In this document: piece by piece, positions 1 to 6,648 of the stretch
Position numbering within the stretch: position 1 is the first letter of the stretch
Layout of the letters: each line of letters starts with the position of its first letter
Assembly (NCBI GenBank): GCA_964495885.1
Contig: CAZBWO010000017.1
Location: forward strand, 1-64,000
Length of the DNA stretch: 64,000 nt
From: PALG01 sp964495885
Lineage (GTDB): Bacteria > Bacteroidota > Bacteroidia > Flavobacteriales > Flavobacteriaceae
Reading direction: 5' to 3'
Program-made: the position numbers and the translations under genes
The notes under the pieces: generated by a model
The model's database searches: none
The model's input: only the letters and a program-made list of their open reading frames with translations
What the model was told of the DNA's origin: nothing

Positions 1-48
1 TCCATTGGATTTTAAGTCCAACGTGTCTACCAATTCCACCACTTCTGC
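1..48 (-). tRNA. tRNA-Leu (UAA), 3' part cut by window edge
   Basis: Read on the minus strand, the 5' acceptor strand, a Leu-type D arm (GGTAGACACG) and an anticodon stem-loop TTGGA-CTTAAAA-TCCAA are visible, giving anticodon TAA. The variable arm, T arm and 3' acceptor lie beyond position 1. It sits 44 bp downstream of the Gly tRNA on the same strand, so the two are probably co-transcribed. Confidence 0.9.
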
Positions 49-92
49 TTGAACTTTAAAATAAAACCGAAACAATCGGTTCATAGTAATTG

Positions 93-165
93 AGCGAAAA
101 ACGGGATTCGAACCCGCGACCTCCACCTTGGCAAGGTGGCGCTCTACCAACTGAGCTATTTTCGC
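93..165 (-). tRNA. tRNA-Gly (GCC)
   Basis: A complete 73-nt cloverleaf is readable on the minus strand: acceptor GCGAAAA pairs with TTTTCGC plus discriminator T, the D arm contains AGCTCAGTTGGTAGAGC, the anticodon arm is CCACC-TTGCCAA-GGTGG (anticodon GCC), and the T arm contains GGGTTCGAATCCC. No CCA is encoded at the 3' end. Confidence 0.95.
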
Positions 166-247
166 ATTTCCTTTAAGAGCGGGAGCAAATTTAAAACTTT
201 TGCTCGAAATGCAAAGTATTTTTTTGGAATTTTATAGCATCTATGTG

Positions 248-805
248 CTATAGATCGTCACTAAGGATTTTTTTGATTTCTTGGTCTACGTCATCTTTAA
301 GGTCGTCTGATCCCCCCTGTTTTTTACTAATAACATAAGAGATGTAGATAAGGAAAAATAAAATAGGTAGAATCACTGGTAGGGAATACCAGAAATCAAA
401 CTCGTCAATATATTTTATTTTATCGTTTACAACCCCGGAGAGTTGAAATAAAAATAAGGTAAGGGGTACCAAAATGGCATATTTCCACCAGTTTTTGGAG
501 GTTAGAAACCAAATTCCGGTAAGTAACACAAAGATTATCTTTGTGAAAAGGGCATGCATATAGATTTGCACATTGCCAAATCCACCAGAATGGATGATAC
601 CAAACCATGTGTCCCATTCCTTTGAATCGGAAGGAGCAAAGCGATATATGTAGAAGAGTAGGGGGGTGATGACTATAAGGAAAGAAATCAGCACCCCGGT
701 TATAATCTTCTGTTTACGACTAACCGTTCGTTGGGATTTCGTATTTGTCTTTATCAATTTGTTGTTCGTCACTGGCGAGGGATTCTGGGGTACAACTTGC
801 TGCAA
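248..805 (-). CDS. Conserved-type hypothetical integral membrane protein, start uncertain
   Basis: I do not recognise a named family. The protein has four hydrophobic segments (about residues 35-55, 82-102, 106-125 and 138-158), a central WDTWFGIIHSGG stretch and a charged cytoplasmic-looking tail ending KKILSDDL. The longest reading frame opens with TTG at 805, but that start lies inside the 42-codon lipoprotein gene (720-848), which is read in another frame. There is no ATG before the first membrane segment, so initiation may be at TTG or at an internal GTG near residue 38. Translational coupling to the lipoprotein is plausible. That the frame is coding is supported by its length and ordered membrane topology; function is unknown. 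Confidence 0.6.
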   Translation of the reverse strand: MQQVVPQNPSPVTNNKLIKTNTKSQRTVSRKQKIITGVLISFLIVITPLLFYIYRFAPSDSKEWDTWFGIIHSGGFGNVQIYMHALFTKIIFVLLTGIWFLTSKNWWKYAILVPLTLFLFQLSGVVNDKIKYIDEFDFWYSLPVILPILFFLIYISYVISKKQGGSDDLKDDVDQEIKKILSDDL

Positions 806-848
806 TGATTAACGTAAGTACTGCTAAGATAAACATTAGTTTTTTCAT
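720..848 (-). CDS. Small lipoprotein, 42 residues
   Basis: ATG at 848 opens a 42-codon frame ending in TAG at 720-722. It begins MKKLMFILAVLTLIIAASC, a textbook lipoprotein signal with lipobox (I-A-A-S-C; Cys19), followed by a short polar tail rich in Asp, Gln and Lys and ending PTNG. Tiny lipoproteins with this build are common in Flavobacteriia. A TAGGTTTG element lies about 30 bp upstream. Its 3' half overlaps the 5' end of the longest frame of the downstream membrane protein, arguing that one of the two starts is mis-set there. Function unknown. Confidence 0.6.
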   Translation of the reverse strand: MKKLMFILAVLTLIIAASCTPESLASDEQQIDKDKYEIPTNG

Positions 849-879
849 GACTGTTAGGCTTTAAGGTTAAAATTCTTGA

Positions 880-907
880 CAAACCTAACATGTTTTTCTT
901 TAACAAA
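880..907 (-). promoter_or_regulatory. Candidate Bacteroidota promoter for the small lipoprotein
   Basis: On the minus strand TAGGTTTG (887 down to 880) matches the -7 consensus TAnnTTTG. The nearest TTG (906-904) is 16 bp upstream, shorter than the usual 19-21, so the -33 element is doubtful. Confidence 0.35.
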
Positions 908-1447
908 AAATAGTATATTTCAACTATGTTTTTCGTACTTTTGTCGGTTTTTTTCTTACATTTTATCGATTATTTGTTGAAAATATTCTTTTTTCTGATT
1001 TCAATTTTTTATCTGCCCACCTGCATATAACAAGGCTTGTTCATTGAAATTTCCAGATAAAGAAACAACTAATTTTATTATTACCAATACAAATACCTTA
1101 AAAAAAAGGGTTTATAAATCGCAAAACCCGCTTTTAGACGATGAAATGTAACCCTATAACGATAATTTAATTAATTTAACGTTGTTATTTGTTTTTTGTC
1201 GTAGAATTATGTTTTTCGTCGATGCGATCCTGTTTGAAATTTTTCTTCGCTTTATTTTCTAAAGGAGGTGAAATATGTATCTTGAATAGATCCTAGAGAA
1301 GCAATATATGCTAATATATCAGTAGAACCCCAACTAAATTATCGTTATGCAAATCGAGTTCCATGTATTGAATCAGAACATCAGATAAACCACCGCTCAT
1401 AGTTTATTATTGTGGAGAAATAAAGGAGGAACTTAACTTATAGAAAT
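908..1447. other. Intergenic stretch with no convincing gene
   Basis: Very AT-rich. The 12-mer TATGTTTTTCGT occurs at 925-936 and again at 1208-1219, and the first copy runs into TACTTTTG (936-943), a plus-strand TAnnTTTG match. Near 1262 a strong AAAGGAGGTG precedes an ATG that meets a stop after four codons. A 38-codon open stretch (about 1291-1400, plus strand) lacks a start codon. These could be remnants of a decayed gene or an untranslated RNA ending at the hairpin at 1448-1478. I cannot support a gene. Confidence 0.4.
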
Positions 1448-1478
1448 AAAAAAGGCGGGCTTTTAGCCCGCCTTTTTT
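1448..1478 (-). terminator. Rho-independent terminator, symmetric
   Basis: A 13-bp perfect stem (AAAAAAGGCGGGC with GCCCGCCTTTTTT) around the loop TTTTA. It lies just downstream of the minus-strand lipoprotein gene 1497-1721. Because it is flanked by A-run and T-run it can work in both directions. Confidence 0.9.
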
Positions 1479-1496
1479 ATGGAATGAAGAACTGAA

Positions 1497-1721
1497 TTAG
1501 TTTTCAACTTCTTCTTCAACTTCTTCAACAGCACCTTCAAGTGCATTTCCAGTGTCTTCTACTGCTTCTTCAACTGCATCGCCAGCTTCTTCAAGTGCGT
1601 TTTCAGTTTCTTCTGCAGCTCCTTCTACTGCATCCTCCATTTTTTCTTTAGTGGTTTCACGACAAGCAAAAAACATACTGGAAGATAGTGCGACAGCCAA
1701 AATTAATAGTGTTTTTTTCAT
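1497..1721 (-). CDS. Small acidic lipoprotein with EA/VE repeats
   Basis: The 74-residue product starts with a hydrophobic signal (residues 1-19) and Cys20 in the context FFACRE, a plausible if imperfect lipobox. The mature part is almost entirely Glu, Ala, Val, Asp and Asn in a heptad-like pattern (DAVEGAAEE, NALEEAGDAVEEAVED, NALEGAVEEVEEE), so it should form a highly negative amphipathic helix at the membrane surface. The Cys-Arg-Glu after the signal is shared with the lipoproteins at 4705-4956 and 5003-5206, suggesting a local family. A strong terminator follows. Function unknown. Confidence 0.75.
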   Translation of the reverse strand: MKKTLLILAVALSSSMFFACRETTKEKMEDAVEGAAEETENALEEAGDAVEEAVEDTGNALEGAVEEVEEEVEN

Positions 1722-1765
1722 AATTGGATGGTTTATAGATTATTGGTAAAAGTAAATCAAAATTT

Positions 1766-2524
1766 TTAGATAGGTTCTTTTTCCGGAAGGTATTTCCAAT
1801 ATCTTTTTGGAATGTGTTTGATATGTAATTTACTGTTTTTTCGGGAGTTGATATTGGTTTTCCTGAAATAGGTTTTCCATAATTCTTCAAACCATCGTTC
1901 CCTTTCAGAAAATACCAGCTTAGCATTGGTGCTTATCGCCTTCTTGTTTACCCAAGTAATCCATTCTACTTTTTCAAGGTCATAAAAAAAGCCGTAATCC
2001 CTCTTAACATCATAAATAATCCAACGCTGGTCGGCATATCTTTTTTTGAAATGGGGAATGTTAAGCGGTAAGACATTGAAATCTGGTTCAATCGTTGCAA
2101 AATAAAATCCATCCTTGGTTTCACGGAATCTTACAAAAGCATCCATGCGATGTTTTTCCCTACCTACCATTCTATTGATTTTTAGCATTTCCTGCATTGT
2201 TGGTTCTGAGGGATTGTTTAAAATATCTCCGTTTGTTTTGACTAGCTTTTGTATGAATTGAAGTAAAAGCTGCTCTGTCCCTTTCAATTCACTAAGGAAA
2301 ACGCGATACACAAGATTTTGCCCTTTTTTTCCACCATACTTTTGTATGCCTATCCAAAGCCGTTCTGCTTTGTATGGATCGTTCAATATTCTTTTTTGCT
2401 CATCAAACAAGCTACTGTTGGAAAGACCTTCTTTTTGAATATCACAAAAGTCCCAACGGTATTCAAATGCTTCGAATACCGCTGTTAAAAAGCCTTCAAA
2501 ACTATGGTCGTAAAGTGCAATCAT
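1766..2524 (-). CDS. DUF4130 / TIGR03915-type putative DNA-repair protein
   Basis: The 252-residue protein opens with MIALYDHSFEGFLTAVFEAF, the signature start of the family annotated as a putative DNA metabolism or repair protein that pairs with TIGR03916 radical SAM proteins. Further family-like features are a KTNGDILNNPSEPTM stretch mid-protein and an aromatic-rich region around FNVLPLNIPHFKKRYADQRWIIYD. Some relatives are fused to uracil-DNA-glycosylase domains; no such fusion is present here. Its ATG overlaps the stop of the upstream radical SAM gene by 4 bp (ATGA), so the two are translationally coupled. The chemistry of the pair is not established as far as I know. Confidence 0.85.
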   Translation of the reverse strand: MIALYDHSFEGFLTAVFEAFEYRWDFCDIQKEGLSNSSLFDEQKRILNDPYKAERLWIGIQKYGGKKGQNLVYRVFLSELKGTEQLLLQFIQKLVKTNGDILNNPSEPTMQEMLKINRMVGREKHRMDAFVRFRETKDGFYFATIEPDFNVLPLNIPHFKKRYADQRWIIYDVKRDYGFFYDLEKVEWITWVNKKAISTNAKLVFSERERWFEELWKTYFRKTNINSRKNSKLHIKHIPKRYWKYLPEKEPI

Positions 2525-3789
2525 GAAGTCTTTTCAAATAATGACAATTGATGGTTGTAGGTGTTTACATACTTGCTTTTTGAGTCCCCTAAAATCATTC
2601 CTTTTATTTGGGCAGGGTTTAAATCCCTAAGTGGCTTTAGTTTATTTGAAGTAATAAAGAAACGGGCCCTATTCCATGCAATCCCCATCTTTTTTAAATG
2701 TTCTTCCCGAAGGGTTTGATATCTCCTTGATTGTATTATTTTGAAGACAGATTGCATCCCAACACCCGGAATTCTGGCTAACATTTCCTTGTCTGCCGTA
2801 TTTATGTCAATCGGAAACTTATCTAGGTTCCGAAGGGCCCAACCAAGCTTTGGATCAATATCTGTATCTAAATGTGGGTGCAGGGGATTTAAAATCTCCT
2901 CAATGTTAAATCCGTAAAATCGCAATAGCCAATCGGTTTGGTAAAGCCTATTCTCCCGAAGCATGGGTACTTCACTTCCAATAATGGGTAACCTAGTGTC
3001 ATAACTAATTGGGACATAGCCAGAATAGTATACCCTTTTCAGATTGAATTTTTTATAAAAATAGGTGGCTGTGTACATAATTTCCATGTCTGATTCTTTA
3101 GCGGCGCCCACAATCATCTGTGTGCTTTGACCAGCAGGGGCGTAGAGAGGAGTATGTTTAAATTTTTTCTTTTCTGTCTTGTATTGAATTATTTCATTCC
3201 GAACTTTGGCCATGGGTTTGATGAAATCCTTTCGGTTTTTTTCTGGGGCTAAGAGCTTTAGCCCTTTTTGGGTTGGGATTTCTATGTTAACCGAAAGCCG
3301 GTCTGCATACAATCCGGCTTTCCGCATTAATTCATCACTGGCGCCTGGAATAGATTTAAGATGTATATAGCCGTTGAAATTTTCTTCCTCCCGAAGTTTT
3401 TGAGCGACCAACACCAAGCGTTCCATGGTATAATCGGCATTTTTAAATATCCCGCTGCTTAGAAACAAGCCTTCAATGTAGTTTCTTCGATAAAAATGTA
3501 TGGTTAGATCTACCACCTCTTGAACTTTAAAAGCCGCCCTTTTAATATCATTGCTTTTACGTGTAACACAATAGGCGCAATCAAAAATACAGTGGTTTGT
3601 AAGTAGGATTTTCAAAAGCGAGACACACCTTCCATCTTCTGTATAGCTATGACAAATTCCCATAGCACTACTATTGCCTAAACCTTTGTTTGTGTTTTTT
3701 CGTTTACTTCCGCTGGAAGCACATGAAACGTCATATTTGGCAGCATCTGCCAAAATTTCAAGTTTTTCTTTTATTCTTTCGTAATTCAT
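2521..3789 (-). CDS. Putative DNA modification/repair radical SAM protein (TIGR03916 type)
   Basis: I start at the ATG at 3789 (MNYERIKEKLEILADAAKYD), which matches the family N-terminus; the longer frame to 3870 would run through the operator array. The radical SAM cluster motif is Cys67-x3-Cys71-x2-Cys74 in the context NHCIFDCAYC. The C-terminal third carries a helix-hairpin-helix-like segment (ADKEMLARIPGVGMQSVFKI), consistent with DNA binding. The enzyme should hold a 4Fe-4S cluster and cleave SAM, with an uncharacterised DNA-directed reaction. It is divergent from the S24 repressor gene and coupled to the DUF4130 gene. Confidence 0.87.
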   Translation of the reverse strand: MNYERIKEKLEILADAAKYDVSCASSGSKRKNTNKGLGNSSAMGICHSYTEDGRCVSLLKILLTNHCIFDCAYCVTRKSNDIKRAAFKVQEVVDLTIHFYRRNYIEGLFLSSGIFKNADYTMERLVLVAQKLREEENFNGYIHLKSIPGASDELMRKAGLYADRLSVNIEIPTQKGLKLLAPEKNRKDFIKPMAKVRNEIIQYKTEKKKFKHTPLYAPAGQSTQMIVGAAKESDMEIMYTATYFYKKFNLKRVYYSGYVPISYDTRLPIIGSEVPMLRENRLYQTDWLLRFYGFNIEEILNPLHPHLDTDIDPKLGWALRNLDKFPIDINTADKEMLARIPGVGMQSVFKIIQSRRYQTLREEHLKKMGIAWNRARFFITSNKLKPLRDLNPAQIKGMILGDSKSKYVNTYNHQLSLFEKTS

Positions 3790-3797
3790 ACTAACTA

Positions 3798-3868
3798 GGG
3801 AATAATCCAAAATTATGGAAAATATCCTATTATCAGGAATAAATCCATAAATATTTAGGAATAAATCC
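3798..3868. promoter_or_regulatory. Array of four GG-N7-CC operator-like sites
   Basis: Between the divergent repair gene (start 3789) and the S24 repressor gene (start 3890) lie GGGAATAATCC (3798-3808), GGAAAATATCC (3817-3827), GGAATAAATCC (3836-3846) and GGAATAAATCC (3858-3868). Start-to-start spacings are 19, 19 and 22 bp, about two helical turns. On the minus strand TAATTTTG (3815-3808), a TAnnTTTG match, sits between the first two sites, so a bound repressor would cover the repair promoter. I infer these are binding sites for the S24 protein. Confidence 0.6.
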
Positions 3869-3889
3869 AAAATGTTGTATTTTTAATTC

Positions 3890-4660
3890 ATGGAAAAAGA
3901 TCTACCTATAGAATGCAAGCGCTTCCGAAAAGTTCGGGAAGACCAACACATGACCCAGCAGGCCTTTGCAGAGTTACTGGATATTGGAAATACCACTGCA
4001 GATATTGAAAGGGGAAAAACCAAGATCACCGGTAAAGTAGTAATGCAGCTTTTGTCATTATATGGAATCAATCCCTTATGGCTCTACGGAAAAAGTTTTA
4101 AGCAGTATATAGATATTAATAAAGCGGATGTGAGCCCTAAAGTGATCTCTGTAGATGTGGAAGGTAATGAAACCATACTGTTGGTTAATCAAAAAGCAGC
4201 GGCAGGATATCCTCACAATGTGCAGGATACAGAATGGGTGGGTTCACTTCCTTCTTTTCATATGCCACTTCCCGAATACCGAAATGCAACCTATAGGGGG
4301 TTCCAAGTGGAAGGAGATAGTATGTTGCCCAATATACGTCCCAATGATTGGGTCTTGGCCAAAGCCGTTCCTAACCTTTCGGAAGCTTCAGATAGCCGGA
4401 TTTATATTGTGGTACTCCAGGATTCGGTATTGGTCAAAAAACTCCGTAAACTTCCGCAGTCACCGGAAAAAGTAAAACTCATTTCGTTGAATCCTGAATA
4501 TTTACCCATTGAAGTGAAAGTAGCAGAGATACAGGAACTATGGATGGTAAACAGTAAGCTTTCCTTTGGCTTGGAAGCCCCTTCAGAAAGTATGTTGCTC
4601 AAACAGCTTCAGCAATCTATGGATGAGTTAAAAGGTCAGATTAAAGATTTGAGGGCATAA
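3890..4660 (+). CDS. HTH/S24 LexA-like autoproteolytic repressor
   Basis: The 256-residue protein has an XRE-type helix-turn-helix (about residues 9-63) and a C-terminal S24 peptidase domain. Visible catalytic residues are Ser144 in EGDSMLP and Lys183 or Lys184 in VLVKKL. A LexA/CI-like Ala105-Gly106 cleavage bond lies in QKAAAGYP. A C-terminal helix (residues 232-256) may assist oligomerisation. Proteins of this class self-cleave when stimulated by RecA filaments. Placement opposite the TIGR03915/TIGR03916 pair, with four ordered sites between, suggests it represses that pair and itself as a stand-in for LexA. Target and trigger are inference. Confidence 0.85.
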   Translation: MEKDLPIECKRFRKVREDQHMTQQAFAELLDIGNTTADIERGKTKITGKVVMQLLSLYGINPLWLYGKSFKQYIDINKADVSPKVISVDVEGNETILLVNQKAAAGYPHNVQDTEWVGSLPSFHMPLPEYRNATYRGFQVEGDSMLPNIRPNDWVLAKAVPNLSEASDSRIYIVVLQDSVLVKKLRKLPQSPEKVKLISLNPEYLPIEVKVAEIQELWMVNSKLSFGLEAPSESMLLKQLQQSMDELKGQIKDLRA

Positions 4661-4683
4661 AAAAAGCCTGCGTATAGCAGGCT
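4659..4683 (-). terminator. Hairpin terminator between convergent genes
   Basis: AGCCTGC (4665-4671), loop GTATA, GCAGGCT (4677-4683). On the minus strand it is followed by seven T residues (4665-4659), so it mainly ends the minus-strand lipoprotein transcript from 4705-4956. It may also slow the plus-strand repressor transcript, which ends just before it. Confidence 0.8.
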
Positions 4684-4704
4684 TAATGGTGTTATAAGAT
4701 TAGA

Positions 4705-4956
4705 TTAGGAGTCTCCTTCGGTGTCTTCATCAACCTTAATTTTGGTTTCTCCATCCTCGGTTTTAATCTTTACTTCTTTTTCTTCAGTTTCCATCTTAAT
4801 TTTTCGTTCATCCCCATCAACTTTTTCCTTGATGGTAGCACCTTCTTCTTTCATCTCTTCAATGAGGGCTTCTTCTTCAGTTTTTTGTTCCCTACAAGAG
4901 GTAAAAGAGCTGGCAAATAAAATGGTTAATATTCCTAAAATTACATACTTTTTCAT
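4705..4956 (-). CDS. Small charged lipoprotein, 83 residues
   Basis: Signal peptide MKKYVILGILTILFASSFTSC with lipobox F-T-S-C (Cys21) and the following residues RE. The mature part is alternating Glu/Lys, first helical (EEEALIEEMKEEG) then strand-like repeats (KIKMETEEKEVKIKTEDG, ETKIKVDEDTE). It is probably an outer-membrane-attached periplasmic lipoprotein. It resembles the neighbouring lipoprotein at 5003-5206 and the one at 1497-1721 in having Cys-Arg-Glu after the signal. Function unknown. Confidence 0.75.
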   Translation of the reverse strand: MKKYVILGILTILFASSFTSCREQKTEEEALIEEMKEEGATIKEKVDGDERKIKMETEEKEVKIKTEDGETKIKVDEDTEGDS

Positions 4957-5002
4957 AATTATTCTTTTTTAGATTAGTGATTATTGGTTAGTTTGGCAAT
5001 GG

Positions 5003-5206
5003 TTAGTTGTCATCACCAATTTTTTCAATTTCTTCATTAATTTCTTTGTTTACTTCATCGTCTACTTTCTCACCTACTTTTTCTAAAATTCCTTTGTCAT
5101 CTTCTTCGGTGGTTTTTTCCTGTACGATTACTTTGGTTTCTTTTTCCCTACAACTGGTAATTGCAATTGTAAATAGTAACATTGTAAAAAGAGCTAGTTT
5201 TTTCAT
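5003..5206 (-). CDS. Small charged lipoprotein, 67 residues
   Basis: Signal MKKLALFTMLLFTIAITSC with lipobox A-I-T-S-C (Cys19) followed by REKE. The rest is a short charged helix (EKVGEKVDDEVNKEINEEIEKI). It lies 46 bp upstream of the lipoprotein gene 4705-4956 on the same strand and is likely co-transcribed with it, using the terminator at 4659-4683. The shared Cys-Arg-Glu start and similar charge pattern point to duplication of a small lipoprotein. Function unknown. Confidence 0.75.
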   Translation of the reverse strand: MKKLALFTMLLFTIAITSCREKETKVIVQEKTTEEDDKGILEKVGEKVDDEVNKEINEEIEKIGDDN

Positions 5207-5316
5207 GGTTCTTTAATTAGTGTTTTTGTAAAACTATGGGAATGAAGTGAAAAGGGGTTTTAAAATTTTCCTAAAACCTAATTTTTTATCATTTATTTTA
5301 GATAAAGTGTAGCTTA

Positions 5317-6558
5317 TTAACGTATTATTTGCAATATTTTCTGTGTAGCGCCAGTATTTTTTTGAATAAAATGGCCGGCGATCATTCCAGTCTGACTTCT
5401 AAACTTTGCATCTTCTACAAACTTTTTCATCAGGTCCATAAACTCATCGGGGTTTTGAACTGAATAAAGCCCGGCAATTTCCCGAAGTTTTACTGCCTCC
5501 GGAAATTTTTGATAGTTTTTTCCTATGATGATGGGTGTTCCAAAAGTTGCAGGCTCCAGTATATTGTGTAGTCCGGAATTGCCCATTCCTCCACCCACAT
5601 ACGCAATTGTTGCATAGCTATAAATTTTCGGAAGTAGGCCAACGCTATCAACTATTAGTATTTTGGACTGGGAGAGTGATGCTTCGGTTGCTTCGGAAAG
5701 TTTTACAGCAGCTCCCGAAGATTGGGTGATGAGCTTCTCTATTTTAGTTTGATGTATGGAATGAGGTGCAACCACAACTTTCAAGGTTTCAGAAACAGCA
5801 GACATTATAAATGGCCAAATGATAGCGTCATCTTCAGGCCAGGTACTGCCACATACCAAACAAAGGGGAGCATCTTTGGTAAACGTCTCCATAAAATCAA
5901 GGGTGTTGTCTCTTTCAATTTGTTGGGATACCCTATCAAATCGTGTATCTCCAGATACAGTGATGTTTTGAAAACCAATACTCTTTAGTAATTCTTCCGA
6001 AACTTTGTTTTGTACAAAAATATGATCAAAACAAAACAGGGCCTTTCTCATAAAACTACCCCATTTCCTAAAATAAATCTGTTCAGCACGAAATAGACCT
6101 GAGATAAGGTAGGTGGGGATCTTTTGTCGTTGTAACTCCATTAAATAGTTGGGCCATATTTCATATTTTACAAAAATAACTTTTGTGGGCTTTACAAGGC
6201 GTATGAATTTTTTTGCATTAGACTTCGTATCTATGGGGAGATATGTAACGAGATCTGCTAAAGGGCTATTTTTTTTTACTTCATATCCAGAAGGTGAAAA
6301 AAAGGTAATTAAGATAGTGGTGTCTGGAGCTTCCCGTTTTAGAGCGTTGAGCACTGGGACTCCTTGTTCAAACTCTCCAAGGGATGCACAATGCATCCAA
6401 ACGGTTTCCTTTCTGTTTTTAGGAAGTTTTTGCTGAAGTTCCTGAAAGGTGTTTTTTCTGCCATTCACAAACAATTTCATTTTCTTGCTGAAAAATTGTG
6501 TTGGCCAGATGATCCACTTACTGGCGTGGGATAACGTATTGTAAAATATAGCTTTCAT
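5317..6558 (-). CDS. waaA: 3-deoxy-D-manno-octulosonic acid (Kdo) transferase
   Basis: The 413-residue protein fits the GT30 family in length and sequence. The N-terminal half has the acceptor-domain motif VWMHCASLGEFEQGVPVL with its conserved Glu, then KFIRLVKPTKVIFVKYEIWPN. The C-terminal half has CGSTWPEDD, the donor-site APHSIHQ and GGGMGNSGLHNILEPATFGTP. It transfers Kdo from CMP-Kdo to lipid A precursor at the inner membrane, so this organism makes LPS. The N-terminus (KWIIWPTQFFSKKMKLFVNGRK) is a membrane-associating segment typical of the family. It is divergent from the DegT aminotransferase gene. Confidence 0.95.
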   Translation of the reverse strand: MKAIFYNTLSHASKWIIWPTQFFSKKMKLFVNGRKNTFQELQQKLPKNRKETVWMHCASLGEFEQGVPVLNALKREAPDTTILITFFSPSGYEVKKNSPLADLVTYLPIDTKSNAKKFIRLVKPTKVIFVKYEIWPNYLMELQRQKIPTYLISGLFRAEQIYFRKWGSFMRKALFCFDHIFVQNKVSEELLKSIGFQNITVSGDTRFDRVSQQIERDNTLDFMETFTKDAPLCLVCGSTWPEDDAIIWPFIMSAVSETLKVVVAPHSIHQTKIEKLITQSSGAAVKLSEATEASLSQSKILIVDSVGLLPKIYSYATIAYVGGGMGNSGLHNILEPATFGTPIIIGKNYQKFPEAVKLREIAGLYSVQNPDEFMDLMKKFVEDAKFRSQTGMIAGHFIQKNTGATQKILQIIR

Positions 6559-6598
6559 GAAATATCCCTGCTAAAATACATTTCTTTAGGGAATTGCA

Positions 6599-6629
6599 TT
6601 GTACGCCGTTTCCAATTTTTGTAGTTTTG
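6599..6629 (+). promoter_or_regulatory. Bacteroidota promoter for the DegT aminotransferase gene
   Basis: TTG (6599-6601), 20-bp spacer, TAGTTTTG (6622-6629), ending 19 bp before the ATG at 6649. Matches TTG-N19..21-TAnnTTTG. Confidence 0.65.
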
Positions 6630-6648
6630 AAAGATTCATAATTTATCC

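Noticed and set aside
1276..1290. Four-codon frame behind a strong Shine-Dalgarno-like site
   Set aside because: Too short to be a gene, and strong Shine-Dalgarno sites are not typical signals in Bacteroidota.
1552..1749. Ser-rich plus-strand frame opposite the acidic lipoprotein
   Set aside because: The Ser/Ala repeats are the complement of Glu/Ala codons of the lipoprotein gene; the same happens opposite 4705-4956 and 5003-5206.
3790..3870. N-terminal extension of the radical SAM protein to position 3870
   Set aside because: It would read through the operator array, adds residues unlike the family and ignores the good ATG at 3789.
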